Assembly: GCF_005404815.1 (NCBI RefSeq)
Contig: NZ_BJDF01000004.1
Coordinates: forward strand, 62,001 to 126,000
DNA length: 64,000 nucleotides
DNA from: Companilactobacillus huachuanensis
GTDB taxonomy: Bacteria; Bacillota; Bacilli; Lactobacillales; Lactobacillaceae
Reading direction: 5' to 3'
Within the stretch, counting starts at the first letter, position 1. Each line of letters begins with the position of its first letter. This document shows, one piece after another, positions 1 to 7,435 of this stretch. The position numbers and the translations under genes were made by a program. The notes beneath the pieces were generated by a model. It was not told the DNA's origin, ran no database searches, and saw only the letters and a program-made list of their open reading frames with translations.

Positions 1-1
1 T

Positions 2-691
2 GCTGATTTTGTTCCTCCTTATGGCAACGGAGCCACACTTTACCTTCGTCCATTGATCATTGGTACCGGTGAACAAATCGGAGTTCATGCCGCTCCAGAA
101 TACATCTTCACTGTTTTTGCCATGCCAGTTGGTAACTACTTCAAAGGTGGATTAACACCCGTTAACTTCACTACTTCACAATATGACCGTGCAGCTCATA
201 AGGGAACTGGTCAAAGTAAGGTTGGTGGTAATTACGCTGCTAGTCTTTACCCTGGCGCACAAGCACACGAAAACGGCTTTGCGGACTGTGTTTACCTTGA
301 TCCTATCGAACACAAAAAGATTGAAGAAGTTGGTTCAGCTAACTTCTTTGGTATCACTAAAGACAACGTCTTCGTAACACCAAAATCACCTTCGATTCTA
401 CCAAGTATCACGAAATACTCTCTACTTTGGCTAGCTAAGAACCGTTTAGGTCTTGGAGCTGAGGAAGGTGACGTCTATATTGATAAACTGGACCGTTTTA
501 AAGAAGCTGGTGCCTGTGGTACTGCGGCCGTTATCTCACCTATCGGTGGCCTAGAACATAATGGTGACCTTCATGTTTTCTATAGTGAAACTGAAGTTGG
601 CCCAGTAACTAAGAAATTATATGAAACATTGACTGGCATCCAATTTGGAACGGTCGAAGCACCTGAAGGTTGGATTCAAGTAGTCGAATAA
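2..691 (+). CDS. ilvE: Branched-chain amino acid aminotransferase, 3' part
   Basis: The gene enters from the left edge; 229 residues of a family usually about 340 long are present. BCAT is a cytoplasmic PLP enzyme that exchanges the amino group of Leu/Ile/Val with 2-oxoglutarate. The PLP-binding lysine is expected in the motif SKVGGNYAAS (Lys codon near 218-220). The later motif IEEVGSANFF carries the conserved PLP-contacting glutamate, and GACGTAAVISPI is the phosphate-binding glycine turn near the C terminus. The reading frame is open from base 2. The stop is 7 bases before the terminal repeat of a mobile repeat element. The family call is firm; the substrate is inferred from the family. 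Confidence 0.93.
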   Translation, partial: ADFVPPYGNGATLYLRPLIIGTGEQIGVHAAPEYIFTVFAMPVGNYFKGGLTPVNFTTSQYDRAAHKGTGQSKVGGNYAASLYPGAQAHENGFADCVYLDPIEHKKIEEVGSANFFGITKDNVFVTPKSPSILPSITKYSLLWLAKNRLGLGAEEGDVYIDKLDRFKEAGACGTAAVISPIGGLEHNGDLHVFYSETEVGPVTKKLYETLTGIQFGTVEAPEGWIQVVE

Positions 692-698
692 TCTCTAA

Positions 699-1008
699 CT
701 AAAGGTTGAAAGTTTGATGCCGTTTCCAGAGCTGAAAGCATTCATATGCTGCGCGGTACAATCCGAGCCAAAAGGCGGTCTCGAATCTCGGTTGAAGCCT
801 TACCAAAAACCGGTAAGTCTCCAACACGCCCGGTGGTGTAAGAGTAAAGTTCTAACGCCACTTTCGCGGCAAATGAATACTTTCAGCTCTTCCAACTAGT
901 TTTTTAATAATAAAAATGTACAATTATTATCTTTTGCTATTTAAATAAATTTAATTTAGGACTATCACAGCAATTTTTATATCATTTTTTTCACTTTTTA
1001 CTCTTTAG
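699..1008 (-). mobile_element. MITE-like repeat, full frame with cloverleaf core
   Basis: This copy lies in reverse orientation. One terminal inverted repeat is CTAAAGGTTGAAAG at 699-712; the other, at about 985-1008, is degenerate. The four-way-junction core is at 717-900, with an outer stem around GAGCTGAAAG/CTTTCAGCTC and three internal hairpins. The AT-rich arm at 901-1008 carries the family's conserved TATTTAAATAAATT stretch. A 61-codon open frame through the core is a by-product of the palindrome. Confidence 0.8.
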
Positions 1009-1022
1009 AAACATATAATAAA

Positions 1023-1061
1023 TAAAAATAGTCTAACCCGGGGAGGTTAGACTATTTTTAT
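1023..1061 (-). terminator. Strong bidirectional intrinsic terminator
   Basis: AAAATAGTCTAACC pairs with GGTTAGACTATTTT around a short GC loop, with A/T tracts on both sides. It can stop transcription from either side: readthrough from the aminotransferase on plus, and the putative RNA at 1023-1222 on minus. Confidence 0.8.
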
Positions 1062-1222
1062 TTATTATATTGTTGGGAAAATTAGTTGTACGTTGTTGCA
1101 CACCTGTCGAAGGGGGATCCGGCAACAGCGCAACAACAAAATTAATGAGGTAGTAGGATCCACTGACAATGTCCTCAACACCCTAATTAACAAACTAGGA
1201 TTCATTACCATTTGAACCTTAC
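1023..1222 (-). ncRNA. Putative structured non-coding RNA of about 200 nt
   Basis: On the minus strand a TATAAT box (1229-1234) is followed by about 200 nt ending at the terminator above. No convincing -35 box or reading frame is seen. The RNA can form a hairpin CCTAGTT/AATTAGG, a hairpin closed by TGAGG/CCTCA, and a hairpin closed by GTTGTTGC/GCAACAAC. The last two each expose GGATCC in their loops. I found no 5'-3' closing stem of the 6S RNA type and cannot name a family. Confidence 0.4.
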
Positions 1223-1392
1223 AAAAACATTATAACTGCTATGGTCACACTTTTTTTATCCCTATACGTAAAAAAAATTATCAAAAAATGGAATATTTTA
1301 TCAAATAATAAATGTTATATTTCATATTCGTGTTTTTCCAATTTGATATAATATCGACCAAGTTTATATCAGCTAGGCTTTTCTTCATATTA

Positions 1393-1660
1393 CTAAAGTT
1401 GAACAATTAATATAACCATTGTTGTTACAAGTCTAAAGCTAATTTATTTAAATATTCAGAGGTCTTCATTTTATTGTTCCCAGCATTAAAAAATAGACTA
1501 GTTGAAAGAGCTGAAGTATTCAGTTGCAGCGGAAGTGGTGTTAGTGCTTTAAATTATACCACTGAGGTTCGAGACCGCATTATGGCTCGGCCATTCCACA
1601 CAGCATATGAATACTTTTAGCTCTGGAAACGGCATAATGCATCAAATTTTCAACCTTTAA
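1393..1660 (+). mobile_element. MITE-like repeat, core partly deleted
   Basis: The left end CTAAAGTTGAACAA is degenerate and the right end TTTTCAACCTTTAA is clear. The AT-rich left arm includes GCTAATTTATTTAAAT. The core, at about 1498-1636, keeps the outer stem and third hairpin but has lost the second hairpin. It is followed after 7 bp by another copy. Confidence 0.75.
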
Positions 1661-1667
1661 TTAACAA

Positions 1668-1863
1668 CTGAAGGTTGAAAGGTGAAAAAGTGATATAAAC
1701 GTTGTAGTTACAGACCTAGAGCTAATTTATTTAAAGCCCGATTTAAATAATCAAAAATCTTAATCTATTGTTCCTGCCATTAAAAGAATAAATTAGTTGG
1801 AAGAGCTGAGAGTATTCAATTGCTGCGCGGAACGGCATACTTAACTAAACTTTCAACCTTTAG
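1668..1863 (+). mobile_element. MITE-like repeat, core almost deleted, with 7-bp flanking duplication
   Basis: The terminal repeats CTGAAGGTTGAAAG (1668) and CTTTCAACCTTTAG (ending 1863) are intact. They are flanked by the direct repeat TTAACAA at 1661-1667 and 1864-1870. Of the core only GGAAGAGCTGAGAGTATTCA and part of the other outer arm remain, so the three hairpins have been removed. Confidence 0.78.
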
Positions 1864-1922
1864 TTAACAATACAAGCATGATAAACTATTACAGAATAGA
1901 TAATAGAAAGAAGGATTTTTTA

Positions 1923-2402
1923 ATGAAAATTTATTTTGCTAATGGTTTATTTGCTCTAGCAGACAGAATGTTCAATGAAGTTGTAGTTGATAAAATCAGA
2001 AAAATGGATGGTAGTATTGAAGTCTATCTTCCTCAAGAAAATGGCGATATTAACGATAAAATGAACTATGCCGATTCGATTAAAATTGCCCAAGAAGACA
2101 ATAAAGAACTTCTTTCTTCCGATTTAGTCGTTGCAATTCTTGATGGTGACACAATGGATGATGGTGTGGCTTCAGAAATTGGTGTGGCTTTTGGAAAAGA
2201 AATCCCTGTAATTGGCGTTTATACTGACCTACGACAACATGGTTTCGAGAATCCTGAAAAGCTTGAGGCTGTAAAGGGAATTGGTGAAAATCCTTTTGCA
2301 TATATCAATAATTACACAATCGGTTTGATCAAAATGAATGGTATTATGGTCAACAATATCGATGACATGCTAACTGCCATTAAAAATTATACTAAAAATT
2401 AA
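1923..2402 (+). CDS. Nucleoside 2-deoxyribosyltransferase family protein
   Basis: The protein has 159 residues from ATG 1923, chosen because AAGAAGGA lies just upstream and the family begins with a MKIYFANGLF-type beta strand. An upstream in-frame ATG at 1878 lacks a ribosome site. In this family the enzyme cleaves or exchanges the base of 2'-deoxynucleosides. Asp in AILDGDTMDDG and Glu in ASEIGVAFGK fit the substrate-binding Asp and nucleophilic Glu positions. The length matches the family (150-170). It appears to be a single-gene unit behind a mobile repeat. The role in nucleoside salvage is inferred. Confidence 0.8.
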   Translation: MKIYFANGLFALADRMFNEVVVDKIRKMDGSIEVYLPQENGDINDKMNYADSIKIAQEDNKELLSSDLVVAILDGDTMDDGVASEIGVAFGKEIPVIGVYTDLRQHGFENPEKLEAVKGIGENPFAYINNYTIGLIKMNGIMVNNIDDMLTAIKNYTKN

Positions 2403-2447
2403 TTTATATTTTTTGACTCATTTGCGTTTCAATTCCATTACGTAGTC

Positions 2448-2490
2448 TTTACAGTTAAGTTATAACTAATTTACAGTTGAGTTATAATCA
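2448..2490 (+). promoter_or_regulatory. Two 22-bp direct repeats containing a -10 box
   Basis: TTTACAGTTAAGTTATAA is followed, exactly 22 bp on, by TTTACAGTTGAGTTATAA. The second repeat contains TATAAT at 2483-2488. Two helical turns between repeats suggests a dimeric regulator binding one DNA face, controlling the downstream wall-protein gene. No good -35 is visible at standard spacing, consistent with activation. Confidence 0.45.
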
Positions 2491-2579
2491 ACATTTCATG
2501 GTCTAGACGTTATATGATTACTTCCGTTGAGAAAAAAGATACAAAATCACGTTTTTTAATTCGGGGGAATCATTTTATA

Positions 2580-3380
2580 ATGAAGATTAAAAATTTCGTA
2601 GCATCACTATTAACAGTTACATCACTTGCACTTGTAGGTGTGAGCGTTCAATCACAAACTGTCGATGCTGCAACAGTTTCAATGTCAGATACTAGTAGTG
2701 TTATTTATGTCTCAAATGCTAATGGAGCTACACTTTACACAACTCCAGATAGCCAAGGAAATATGAACTTCAATGGTGTTAGACTTCAAAACAAGTCTGC
2801 ATGGCGTACAAACAAGATTGCTAACGTTAATGGTGTTACATACTACCAAGTTGCTAATAACGCTTGGGTAGCTTCTACTGACGTTTCAAACAATGCCCCT
2901 GCTGTTGCTTTGAACAAGGACATGTATGTTAAAGCTAATGGTGGCGTTAACCTTTATGATGCTCCAAACGGTAGCTTCAATGGTTACTCAGTATCAGGTG
3001 GAAATATGGTTCACGTCTACCAAAGCGAAACCGATGCTAGTGGTGCCACATGGTACGATGTTGGTATGAGTCGTTGGATCAAGGGAGAATATCTCTCAAA
3101 TGACAACGTTAAACAAACACTTACAATGAACGCTACAGCCTATGACCCAGCCGTTTTAGGTTCAAGCATGGGTTACAGTGGTGTTGCCGCTAACCTATCA
3201 AAATTCCCTAAGGGTACACATCTAAGAATTACTGCCAGCAATGGTCAAACATTCGATCGTGTTGTTAATGATACTGGATTGTTTGCTTACAGCAATCCTA
3301 ACCAATTAGACATCGCTATGCCTAATTCACAAGCATTACAATTTGGTCGCCAAAACGTTACTGTTCAAGTAATTGGCTAA
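2580..3380 (+). CDS. Secreted cell-wall protein with SLAP-like repeats and a 3D domain
   Basis: The protein has 266 residues from ATG 2580, with GGGGGAA upstream; an earlier in-frame ATG (2514) would add residues before the signal peptide. Residues 1-31 form a classical signal peptide (MKIKNF, hydrophobic run, cleavage near VDAA). Two SH3/SLAP-like segments follow (about 40-100 and 105-175). The C terminus (about 178-266) is a 3D domain: MNATAYDP, VVNDTG and LDIAMP provide the three conserved aspartates of the MltA/YorM-like double-psi barrel. The family includes lytic transglycosylase-related wall enzymes. Catalysis here is inferred, not shown. Transcription ends at the hairpin just after the gene. 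Confidence 0.85.
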   Translation: MKIKNFVASLLTVTSLALVGVSVQSQTVDAATVSMSDTSSVIYVSNANGATLYTTPDSQGNMNFNGVRLQNKSAWRTNKIANVNGVTYYQVANNAWVASTDVSNNAPAVALNKDMYVKANGGVNLYDAPNGSFNGYSVSGGNMVHVYQSETDASGATWYDVGMSRWIKGEYLSNDNVKQTLTMNATAYDPAVLGSSMGYSGVAANLSKFPKGTHLRITASNGQTFDRVVNDTGLFAYSNPNQLDIAMPNSQALQFGRQNVTVQVIG

Positions 3381-3399
3381 TAAAATATAATTGAATATT

Positions 3400-3438
3400 A
3401 AAAAGGATTGAATCTGTGAGGGATTCAATCCTTTTTTT
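3400..3438 (+). terminator. Intrinsic terminator
   Basis: AAAAAGGATTGAATC pairs with GATTCAATCCTTTTTTT. It sits directly after the 3D-domain gene and touches the next repeat core. Confidence 0.88.
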
Positions 3439-3442
3439 GTTG

Positions 3443-3624
3443 ACCGTCTCCAGGGCTGAGAACATTTACCTGCTATGCGGACCGGCTCGAGCCAAAATGC
3501 AGTCTCGAACCTCGATTTTGAGCTTCGCAAAGTACACGAATCTCAAAATTCGCCCGGTGGTGTAATGGCTAAAGCCATAACGCCACACCCACAGCAGGTA
3601 AATATTCTCAGCCCTTCCGACTAA
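3443..3624 (-). repeat. Frameless cloverleaf core repeat
   Basis: This is a full core without the outer MITE frame. The outer stem pairs GGGCTGAGAACATTTACCTGCT with AGCAGGTAAATATTCTCAGCCC. Internal hairpins are GGACCGGCTCGAGCC..., ATTTTGAG/CTCAAAAT, and TGGTGTAATGGC/GCCATAACGCCA. It starts immediately behind the terminator. Confidence 0.75.
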
Positions 3625-3675
3625 TTGATTTTATTAGTATGATTGCTTCTATAGACATATCAATACAACAAATAT

Positions 3676-4812
3676 TTACTTCACAATATCAAACCAATCA
3701 CCTGAATTTTCTATCATCTGCCAAAGCTTATCTGGCAATTTCATATCCGCTAATTTTGAGACATGCAGTTGCCGTTCAATACCGTTCGTATTCCCCTTCT
3801 TAACCATTTCCGCCCAATCTGGATTCATTATTAGTCCATGTGCAACCGCAGCAAGATCTAATCCCTCGTCTAAAGCTTTTTCTGCTTGATCTGGCGTATC
3901 TAAAGTTCCTGCTGAAATTAATGTAATACGGTGATTAATATGTTTAACTAACGTTTCCAGATAATTGGCATCTGTATCTGAGCTGCCGATTGGCTTCGAA
4001 GTTAATACATTATTCAATGTCACATGAACATAATCAACATCTCTTTTTATCAGTTCATCAATCAACGCTAATGAATCATGTAAACGTAAGCCACCGTCCA
4101 GATGTTCTTCAAGCGTAATACGATATCCTAAGATAAAAGGACCCTTTGCATAATGCTTAATGACTGATTGTATTTCATCAATTACAGCCAAGGCAAAACG
4201 CATTCGATTTTCCAGCGAACCACCCCATTGATCATGACGCTTGTTATAGTATGGTGAAAGAAAATTCTGGAACAAGAATCCAAAGGCGCCATGCAATTCT
4301 ACACCATCAAATCCAGCAACGATTGCTCTTCTCGTAGTTTCACCAAATGCTTTAATAATACCCAAAATTTCCTCTTCAGTTAATGCTCTGGGACTAAAGG
4401 ATTCAACGAAGGTACTTTCCTTGGTCAAAACATTACTAGCACTAACGATATCTTTTTGATCTACCAAATCCGTGTTAGTTTTATTGCCAGCGTGAAGTAT
4501 TTGTAAAATTGCTTTGGATCCACCACTCTTAGCAGAATCCGCAAGTCGCGTAAGACTTGGAATAAATTTGTCATCGTAGCCGGCAAATTGATTACTGAAC
4601 CCAATAGCATTTGCAGCAACTGAGGTTGAACCAGTAATTACCATCCCCATTCCTTTAACTCGACGACGATAATAATCAATTTCCTGATTAGAAACAGTCC
4701 CATCGTCATTAGCAGACCAAGTAGTCATAGGTGCCATGACCATACGATTTTCCAGAATAAGCCCATTCTTAAAACTAAAAGGAGCAAGGGTCTTGTTATA
4801 TTGCTTTGTCAT
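3676..4812 (-). CDS. Old Yellow Enzyme family NADH:flavin oxidoreductase
   Basis: A 378-residue FMN TIM-barrel ene-reductase of the YqiG/bacterial-enoate type. Visible motifs are NRMVMAPMTT at the N terminus, YYRRR, GFDGVELHGAFGFLFQNFLSP, the segment KRHDQWGGSLENRMRF, and the C-terminal phosphate-binding SAGTLDTP...AVAHGLIMNPDW. The usual His-x-x-His/Asn pair that binds the substrate oxygen reads H-G-A-F here, so the second partner is missing. It lies 42 bp behind a MerR gene on the same strand, which probably controls it in response to an electrophile. Confidence 0.9.
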   Translation of the reverse strand: MTKQYNKTLAPFSFKNGLILENRMVMAPMTTWSANDDGTVSNQEIDYYRRRVKGMGMVITGSTSVAANAIGFSNQFAGYDDKFIPSLTRLADSAKSGGSKAILQILHAGNKTNTDLVDQKDIVSASNVLTKESTFVESFSPRALTEEEILGIIKAFGETTRRAIVAGFDGVELHGAFGFLFQNFLSPYYNKRHDQWGGSLENRMRFALAVIDEIQSVIKHYAKGPFILGYRITLEEHLDGGLRLHDSLALIDELIKRDVDYVHVTLNNVLTSKPIGSSDTDANYLETLVKHINHRITLISAGTLDTPDQAEKALDEGLDLAAVAHGLIMNPDWAEMVKKGNTNGIERQLHVSKLADMKLPDKLWQMIENSGDWFDIVK

Positions 4813-4854
4813 ATATATCTTCCTTAATTATTGCGTAGTTTATTTAAAATCTAT

Positions 4855-5271
4855 TTATTCTTGTTTAGGTATTTGAAACTTTGACATCTTCCAAAGTTCC
4901 TCAACATGGTCAACATCCATCTTAGCGGTGTGATCCTCAAAGGTGTCAATCTTATGCCGTAATAGTTTTCGAGTCCGTTTCATTTCAGCAAACTTTCTTT
5001 CCAGATCCACTAATTGTTCCTGTAAAATTGCCTTTTGAGCCGGCTCATTTTCTCCGAGTTGATTGAGCTTAGTAAACTCAATTAAAGCTTCCATAGATAA
5101 TCCGGCATCCTTTAAACATTTCACCAAAAATAGCCAATCTATATCCAAGAGACGATAATATCGGTAACCATTTTTATCACGTTTGACTGGAGGAATCACG
5201 CCAATTCTTTCATAGTAACGTAACGTGTCAGCAGAAAATCCAATTAACTCTGAAACTTCTTTTCTATTCAT
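4855..5271 (-). CDS. MerR family transcriptional regulator
   Basis: The 138-residue protein has an N-terminal winged helix (VSELIGFSADTLRYYERIGVIPP, then RYYRLLDIDWL) and a C-terminal dimerising coiled coil (about 75-125). No cysteine cluster typical of metal sensors is visible. MerR proteins untwist promoters with over-long spacers, and such a promoter (19 bp) is present upstream. The oxidoreductase gene follows in the same operon, so an electrophile or oxidant sensor is the likely role. Ligand unknown. Confidence 0.9.
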   Translation of the reverse strand: MNRKEVSELIGFSADTLRYYERIGVIPPVKRDKNGYRYYRLLDIDWLFLVKCLKDAGLSMEALIEFTKLNQLGENEPAQKAILQEQLVDLERKFAEMKRTRKLLRHKIDTFEDHTAKMDVDHVEELWKMSKFQIPKQE

Positions 5272-5304
5272 AAAAATTTACCTGCTTTCTTAATCGATTA
5301 GCTT

Positions 5305-5335
5305 ATAATAAACGCTGCACTTAACTCCCTTGCAA
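5305..5335 (-). promoter_or_regulatory. MerR-type promoter with 19-bp spacer
   Basis: On the minus strand TTGCAA (5330-5335) and TATTAT (5305-5310) are separated by 19 bp. The spacer contains an imperfect dyad (CTTGCA ... TGCAG). This is the architecture MerR regulators act on, and it sits 34 bp before the merR start. Confidence 0.6.
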
Positions 5336-5364
5336 GAGAAAATTTTAAATATTTCAAAACTTTA

Positions 5365-5395
5365 GTCTCCGGTTTCCAGTGATTCCGGAGGCGGC
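5365..5395 (+). repeat. Terminal remnant of a cloverleaf repeat
   Basis: GTCTCCGG and CCGGAGGCGGC are the two outermost ends of the CCGGAGG-type core with almost everything between them deleted, leaving a short hairpin. Confidence 0.5.
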
Positions 5396-5410
5396 ATTAA
5401 AAAAGGCAAT

Positions 5411-5441
5411 AAAAAAGAGCCCCCAAACATTGGGAGCTCCT
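5411..5441 (-). terminator. Terminator of ncRNA copy 1
   Basis: On minus, GGAGCTCCCAATG... pairs back to GGGGGCTC before TTTTTTATTG. Confidence 0.75.
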
Positions 5442-5781
5442 AGTTAGATATGAGTGGTAAGATGAAATTTACTGCAGTTTCATCAACGTTAAAATGAATC
5501 TAAACTTTAAATGAATCTTACTACTGAAAAACATATCTTACTATAAATATGTAATACTTGTTCAACTAATGGATCCTAGCGCATCATGTATTGAGTTTGC
5601 GCGACTACTTTTTAGGTCGATCTTATGTTAACTTTTGGCACTAGTTCCAAAAATGTCGTTGAACTGTACAGACTCTAACTTTCCTTTGTTTCTTACTAAT
5701 CCTACCATTCTCTAAAACGATAAAACTTTCTTAATCAAACTATTTTTAGGGCTACAGTTCCTGACATTTCATCTTTACCAC
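5411..5781 (-). ncRNA. cre-controlled structured RNA, tandem copy 1
   Basis: About 370 nt between a recognisable promoter and a terminator, with no open frame of note. The 5' end (GTGGTAAAGATGAAAT) pairs with the 3' end (ATTTCATCTTACCAC), closing the whole RNA. An internal stem CTAGTGC/GCGCTAG contains a G-U pair on this strand that would be C-A on the other, supporting minus transcription. A paralogue lies directly upstream in the same orientation. It does not match tmRNA, RNase P, SRP or 6S features that I know. Confidence 0.72.
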
Positions 5782-5787
5782 GTCTAT

Positions 5788-5816
5788 AATATAACATTTT
5801 CAGTAAACGTTTACAA
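5788..5816 (-). promoter_or_regulatory. Promoter with overlapping cre site, ncRNA copy 1
   Basis: On minus, TTGTAA (5811-5816), a 17-bp spacer, then TATATT (5788-5793). TGTAAACGTTTACT at 5802-5815 matches the CcpA consensus TGWAANCGNTNWCA in 13 of 14 positions and covers the -35 side, so repression on preferred sugars is expected. Confidence 0.72.
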
Positions 5817-5879
5817 CATTTTTGTACTACTGTCATCACGTTTTAATGCGTTGGAAAGACTGTGAATATGAAGACACTA

Positions 5880-5909
5880 AAAAAGGACTCTACACTTGGA
5901 GAGTCCCTA
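5880..5909 (-). terminator. Terminator of ncRNA copy 2
   Basis: On minus, GGGACTCTCC pairs with GTAGAGTCC before a T run. Confidence 0.75.
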
Positions 5910-6242
5910 GTTAGATATAAGTGGTAAGATGAAATTTTCTGCAGTTTCATCAACGTTAAAATGAATCTAAACTTTAAATGAGTCTTACTACTTAAAACAT
6001 ATCTTACTATATGAATTGTTCAACTAAAGGATCCTAACGAAATACGTAATGAGCTTTGTGCGACTAACATTAATTAGGTCGATCTTATATTAACTTTTAT
6101 CGTTAGTTCCTAAAATGCCGTTGAACTGTACTACCTTAATTTTACTTTGTTTTCTACTAATCCTACCATCTCCTGGAAACGATAAAACTTTCTCAATCAA
6201 ATTCTTTTAGGGCTACAGTTCCTGACATTCCATCCTTACCAC
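5880..6242 (-). ncRNA. cre-controlled structured RNA, tandem copy 2
   Basis: About 363 nt, clearly homologous to copy 1 along its whole length, including TGTCAGGAACTGTAGCCCTA near the 5' end and GATCGACCTAA in the middle. The closing stem is kept (with G-U pairs). The internal stem is CTAACGA/TCGTTAG where copy 1 has CTAGTGC/GCGCTAG, i.e. two compensated base pairs. The promoter directly follows the mvaS stop codon. Confidence 0.72.
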
Positions 6243-6248
6243 GTCTAT

Positions 6249-6277
6249 AATATAACATTCTATGTAAGCGATTACAA
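6249..6277 (-). promoter_or_regulatory. Promoter with perfect cre site, ncRNA copy 2
   Basis: On minus, TTGTAA (6272-6277), 17 bp, TATATT (6249-6254). TGTAATCGCTTACA (6263-6276) matches the cre consensus at all 14 positions and overlaps the -35 box. Confidence 0.75.
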
Positions 6278-6280
6278 TAT

Positions 6281-7435
6281 TTAATTATTCTTTTTATAAA
6301 TTCGTTCGTTCTCTTTAATTTCACTTAAGTAGAACTTGGCGTCAACACCCGCTGGATCAACGATTGTCCCATCATGATATTCAACTTCATACATTTTTTC
6401 ATAATCAGAAATACTAATTTTTTGACGTTGTTCAAGCATCGTCTCTAAACTGGTTTTATCAATCACTTTTTCAAATCCTGGTTGAATTTCACCACTGTAA
6501 ATTTCACCGACAGCACCTGATCCATAACTGAATAATAACAAGTTCTCATTGGCTTTAGCAGCATTTACCAAGTATGACAATAAACCTAAATAGAGTGAAC
6601 CCGTGTAGAGATTCCCAACTTCACGGCTGAATTTAACACTGTCTTGATAATTTGCCATCAATTCGGCGTATTTTTCATCAGAAACTTTACCTTCTAAAGT
6701 ACGCAGAGCCTTCGTTCCCATCTTCGTATAAGGAATATGGAACAGCATTGTTGAAAAATCATCGGCTGTTACGTCATACTTGGCCTGATATCTGTCCCAA
6801 AGTGTCGTGAAGAAATCAACGTAAACTTCATTTGAAAATTTTCCACGAGCAAAAGCTACTTTTGAAAAAGTAGGACGCCAGAAATCACCAACGTTACGTG
6901 TCATATAAACTGATTTGTGCTCGAGCTTCAAAACACGAGGACTTTCACTAATCAGCATAGCAACTGAGCCAGCCCCTTGAGTGACTTCACCTGGAGTTTT
7001 GATACCATAACGAGCAATATCACTGGCAATTACCAAAGCCTTTTTACCTGGATTGAGACTAACAAAATCATAAGCTGACTGCAAACCGGCCGTTGCGCCG
7101 AAACATGCTTGTTTAATTTCAAAAGAACGGATATCTTCTGGTAAATCCAACAAATCAACCAAAAAGGCTGCTGTAGACTTTGATTCATCAACACTACTTT
7201 CAGTTCCAACAATCAATAGACCAATATCTTTTTTATCATCGGCGCTCAGAATACTGTCAGCCGAACTAGCTGCTAATGTTACTGCATCTTGATAAGGCTG
7301 CGGAACAGCTTGCTTATCTTGACCAATACCAATTGTAAATTTATCAGGATCGATATCTCGAGCCTTTGCCAATTCCACAATATCAATGTAATCTTTTGGT
7401 ACATAAAAGCCTATTTTATCAATACCTACATCCAT
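6281..7435 (-). CDS. mvaS: Hydroxymethylglutaryl-CoA synthase
   Basis: The 384-residue thiolase-fold enzyme condenses acetyl-CoA with acetoacetyl-CoA to HMG-CoA in the mevalonate pathway. MDVGIDKIGFYVPKDYID is the typical N terminus. The catalytic Cys is in EIKQACFGATAG (about residue 110), His in LFHIPYTKMG, and Glu in GTESSVDESKS. The start overlaps the stop of the HMG-CoA reductase gene (TAATG). It is last in a three-gene operon, and the next promoter downstream belongs to a small RNA. Confidence 0.96.
   Translation of the reverse strand: MDVGIDKIGFYVPKDYIDIVELAKARDIDPDKFTIGIGQDKQAVPQPYQDAVTLAASSADSILSADDKKDIGLLIVGTESSVDESKSTAAFLVDLLDLPEDIRSFEIKQACFGATAGLQSAYDFVSLNPGKKALVIASDIARYGIKTPGEVTQGAGSVAMLISESPRVLKLEHKSVYMTRNVGDFWRPTFSKVAFARGKFSNEVYVDFFTTLWDRYQAKYDVTADDFSTMLFHIPYTKMGTKALRTLEGKVSDEKYAELMANYQDSVKFSREVGNLYTGSLYLGLLSYLVNAAKANENLLLFSYGSGAVGEIYSGEIQPGFEKVIDKTSLETMLEQRQKISISDYEKMYEVEYHDGTIVDPAGVDAKFYLSEIKENERIYKKNN

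Noticed and set aside
714-899. Open reading frames through repeat cores with similar products (MPFPELRVFICC-like), also at 14595-14804, 21596-21778, 26467-26649 and others
   Set aside because: They follow from repeat conservation. Both strands of the palindrome are open, there is no ribosome site, and copies carry indels that break the frame.
5411-6242. tmRNA, RNase P RNA, 6S RNA or T-box for the tandem RNAs
   Set aside because: No CCA-type tRNA-like end, no RNase P core motifs, too long for 6S, and no T-box GGTGG..CCGCG signature. Two tandem copies would also be unusual for those.
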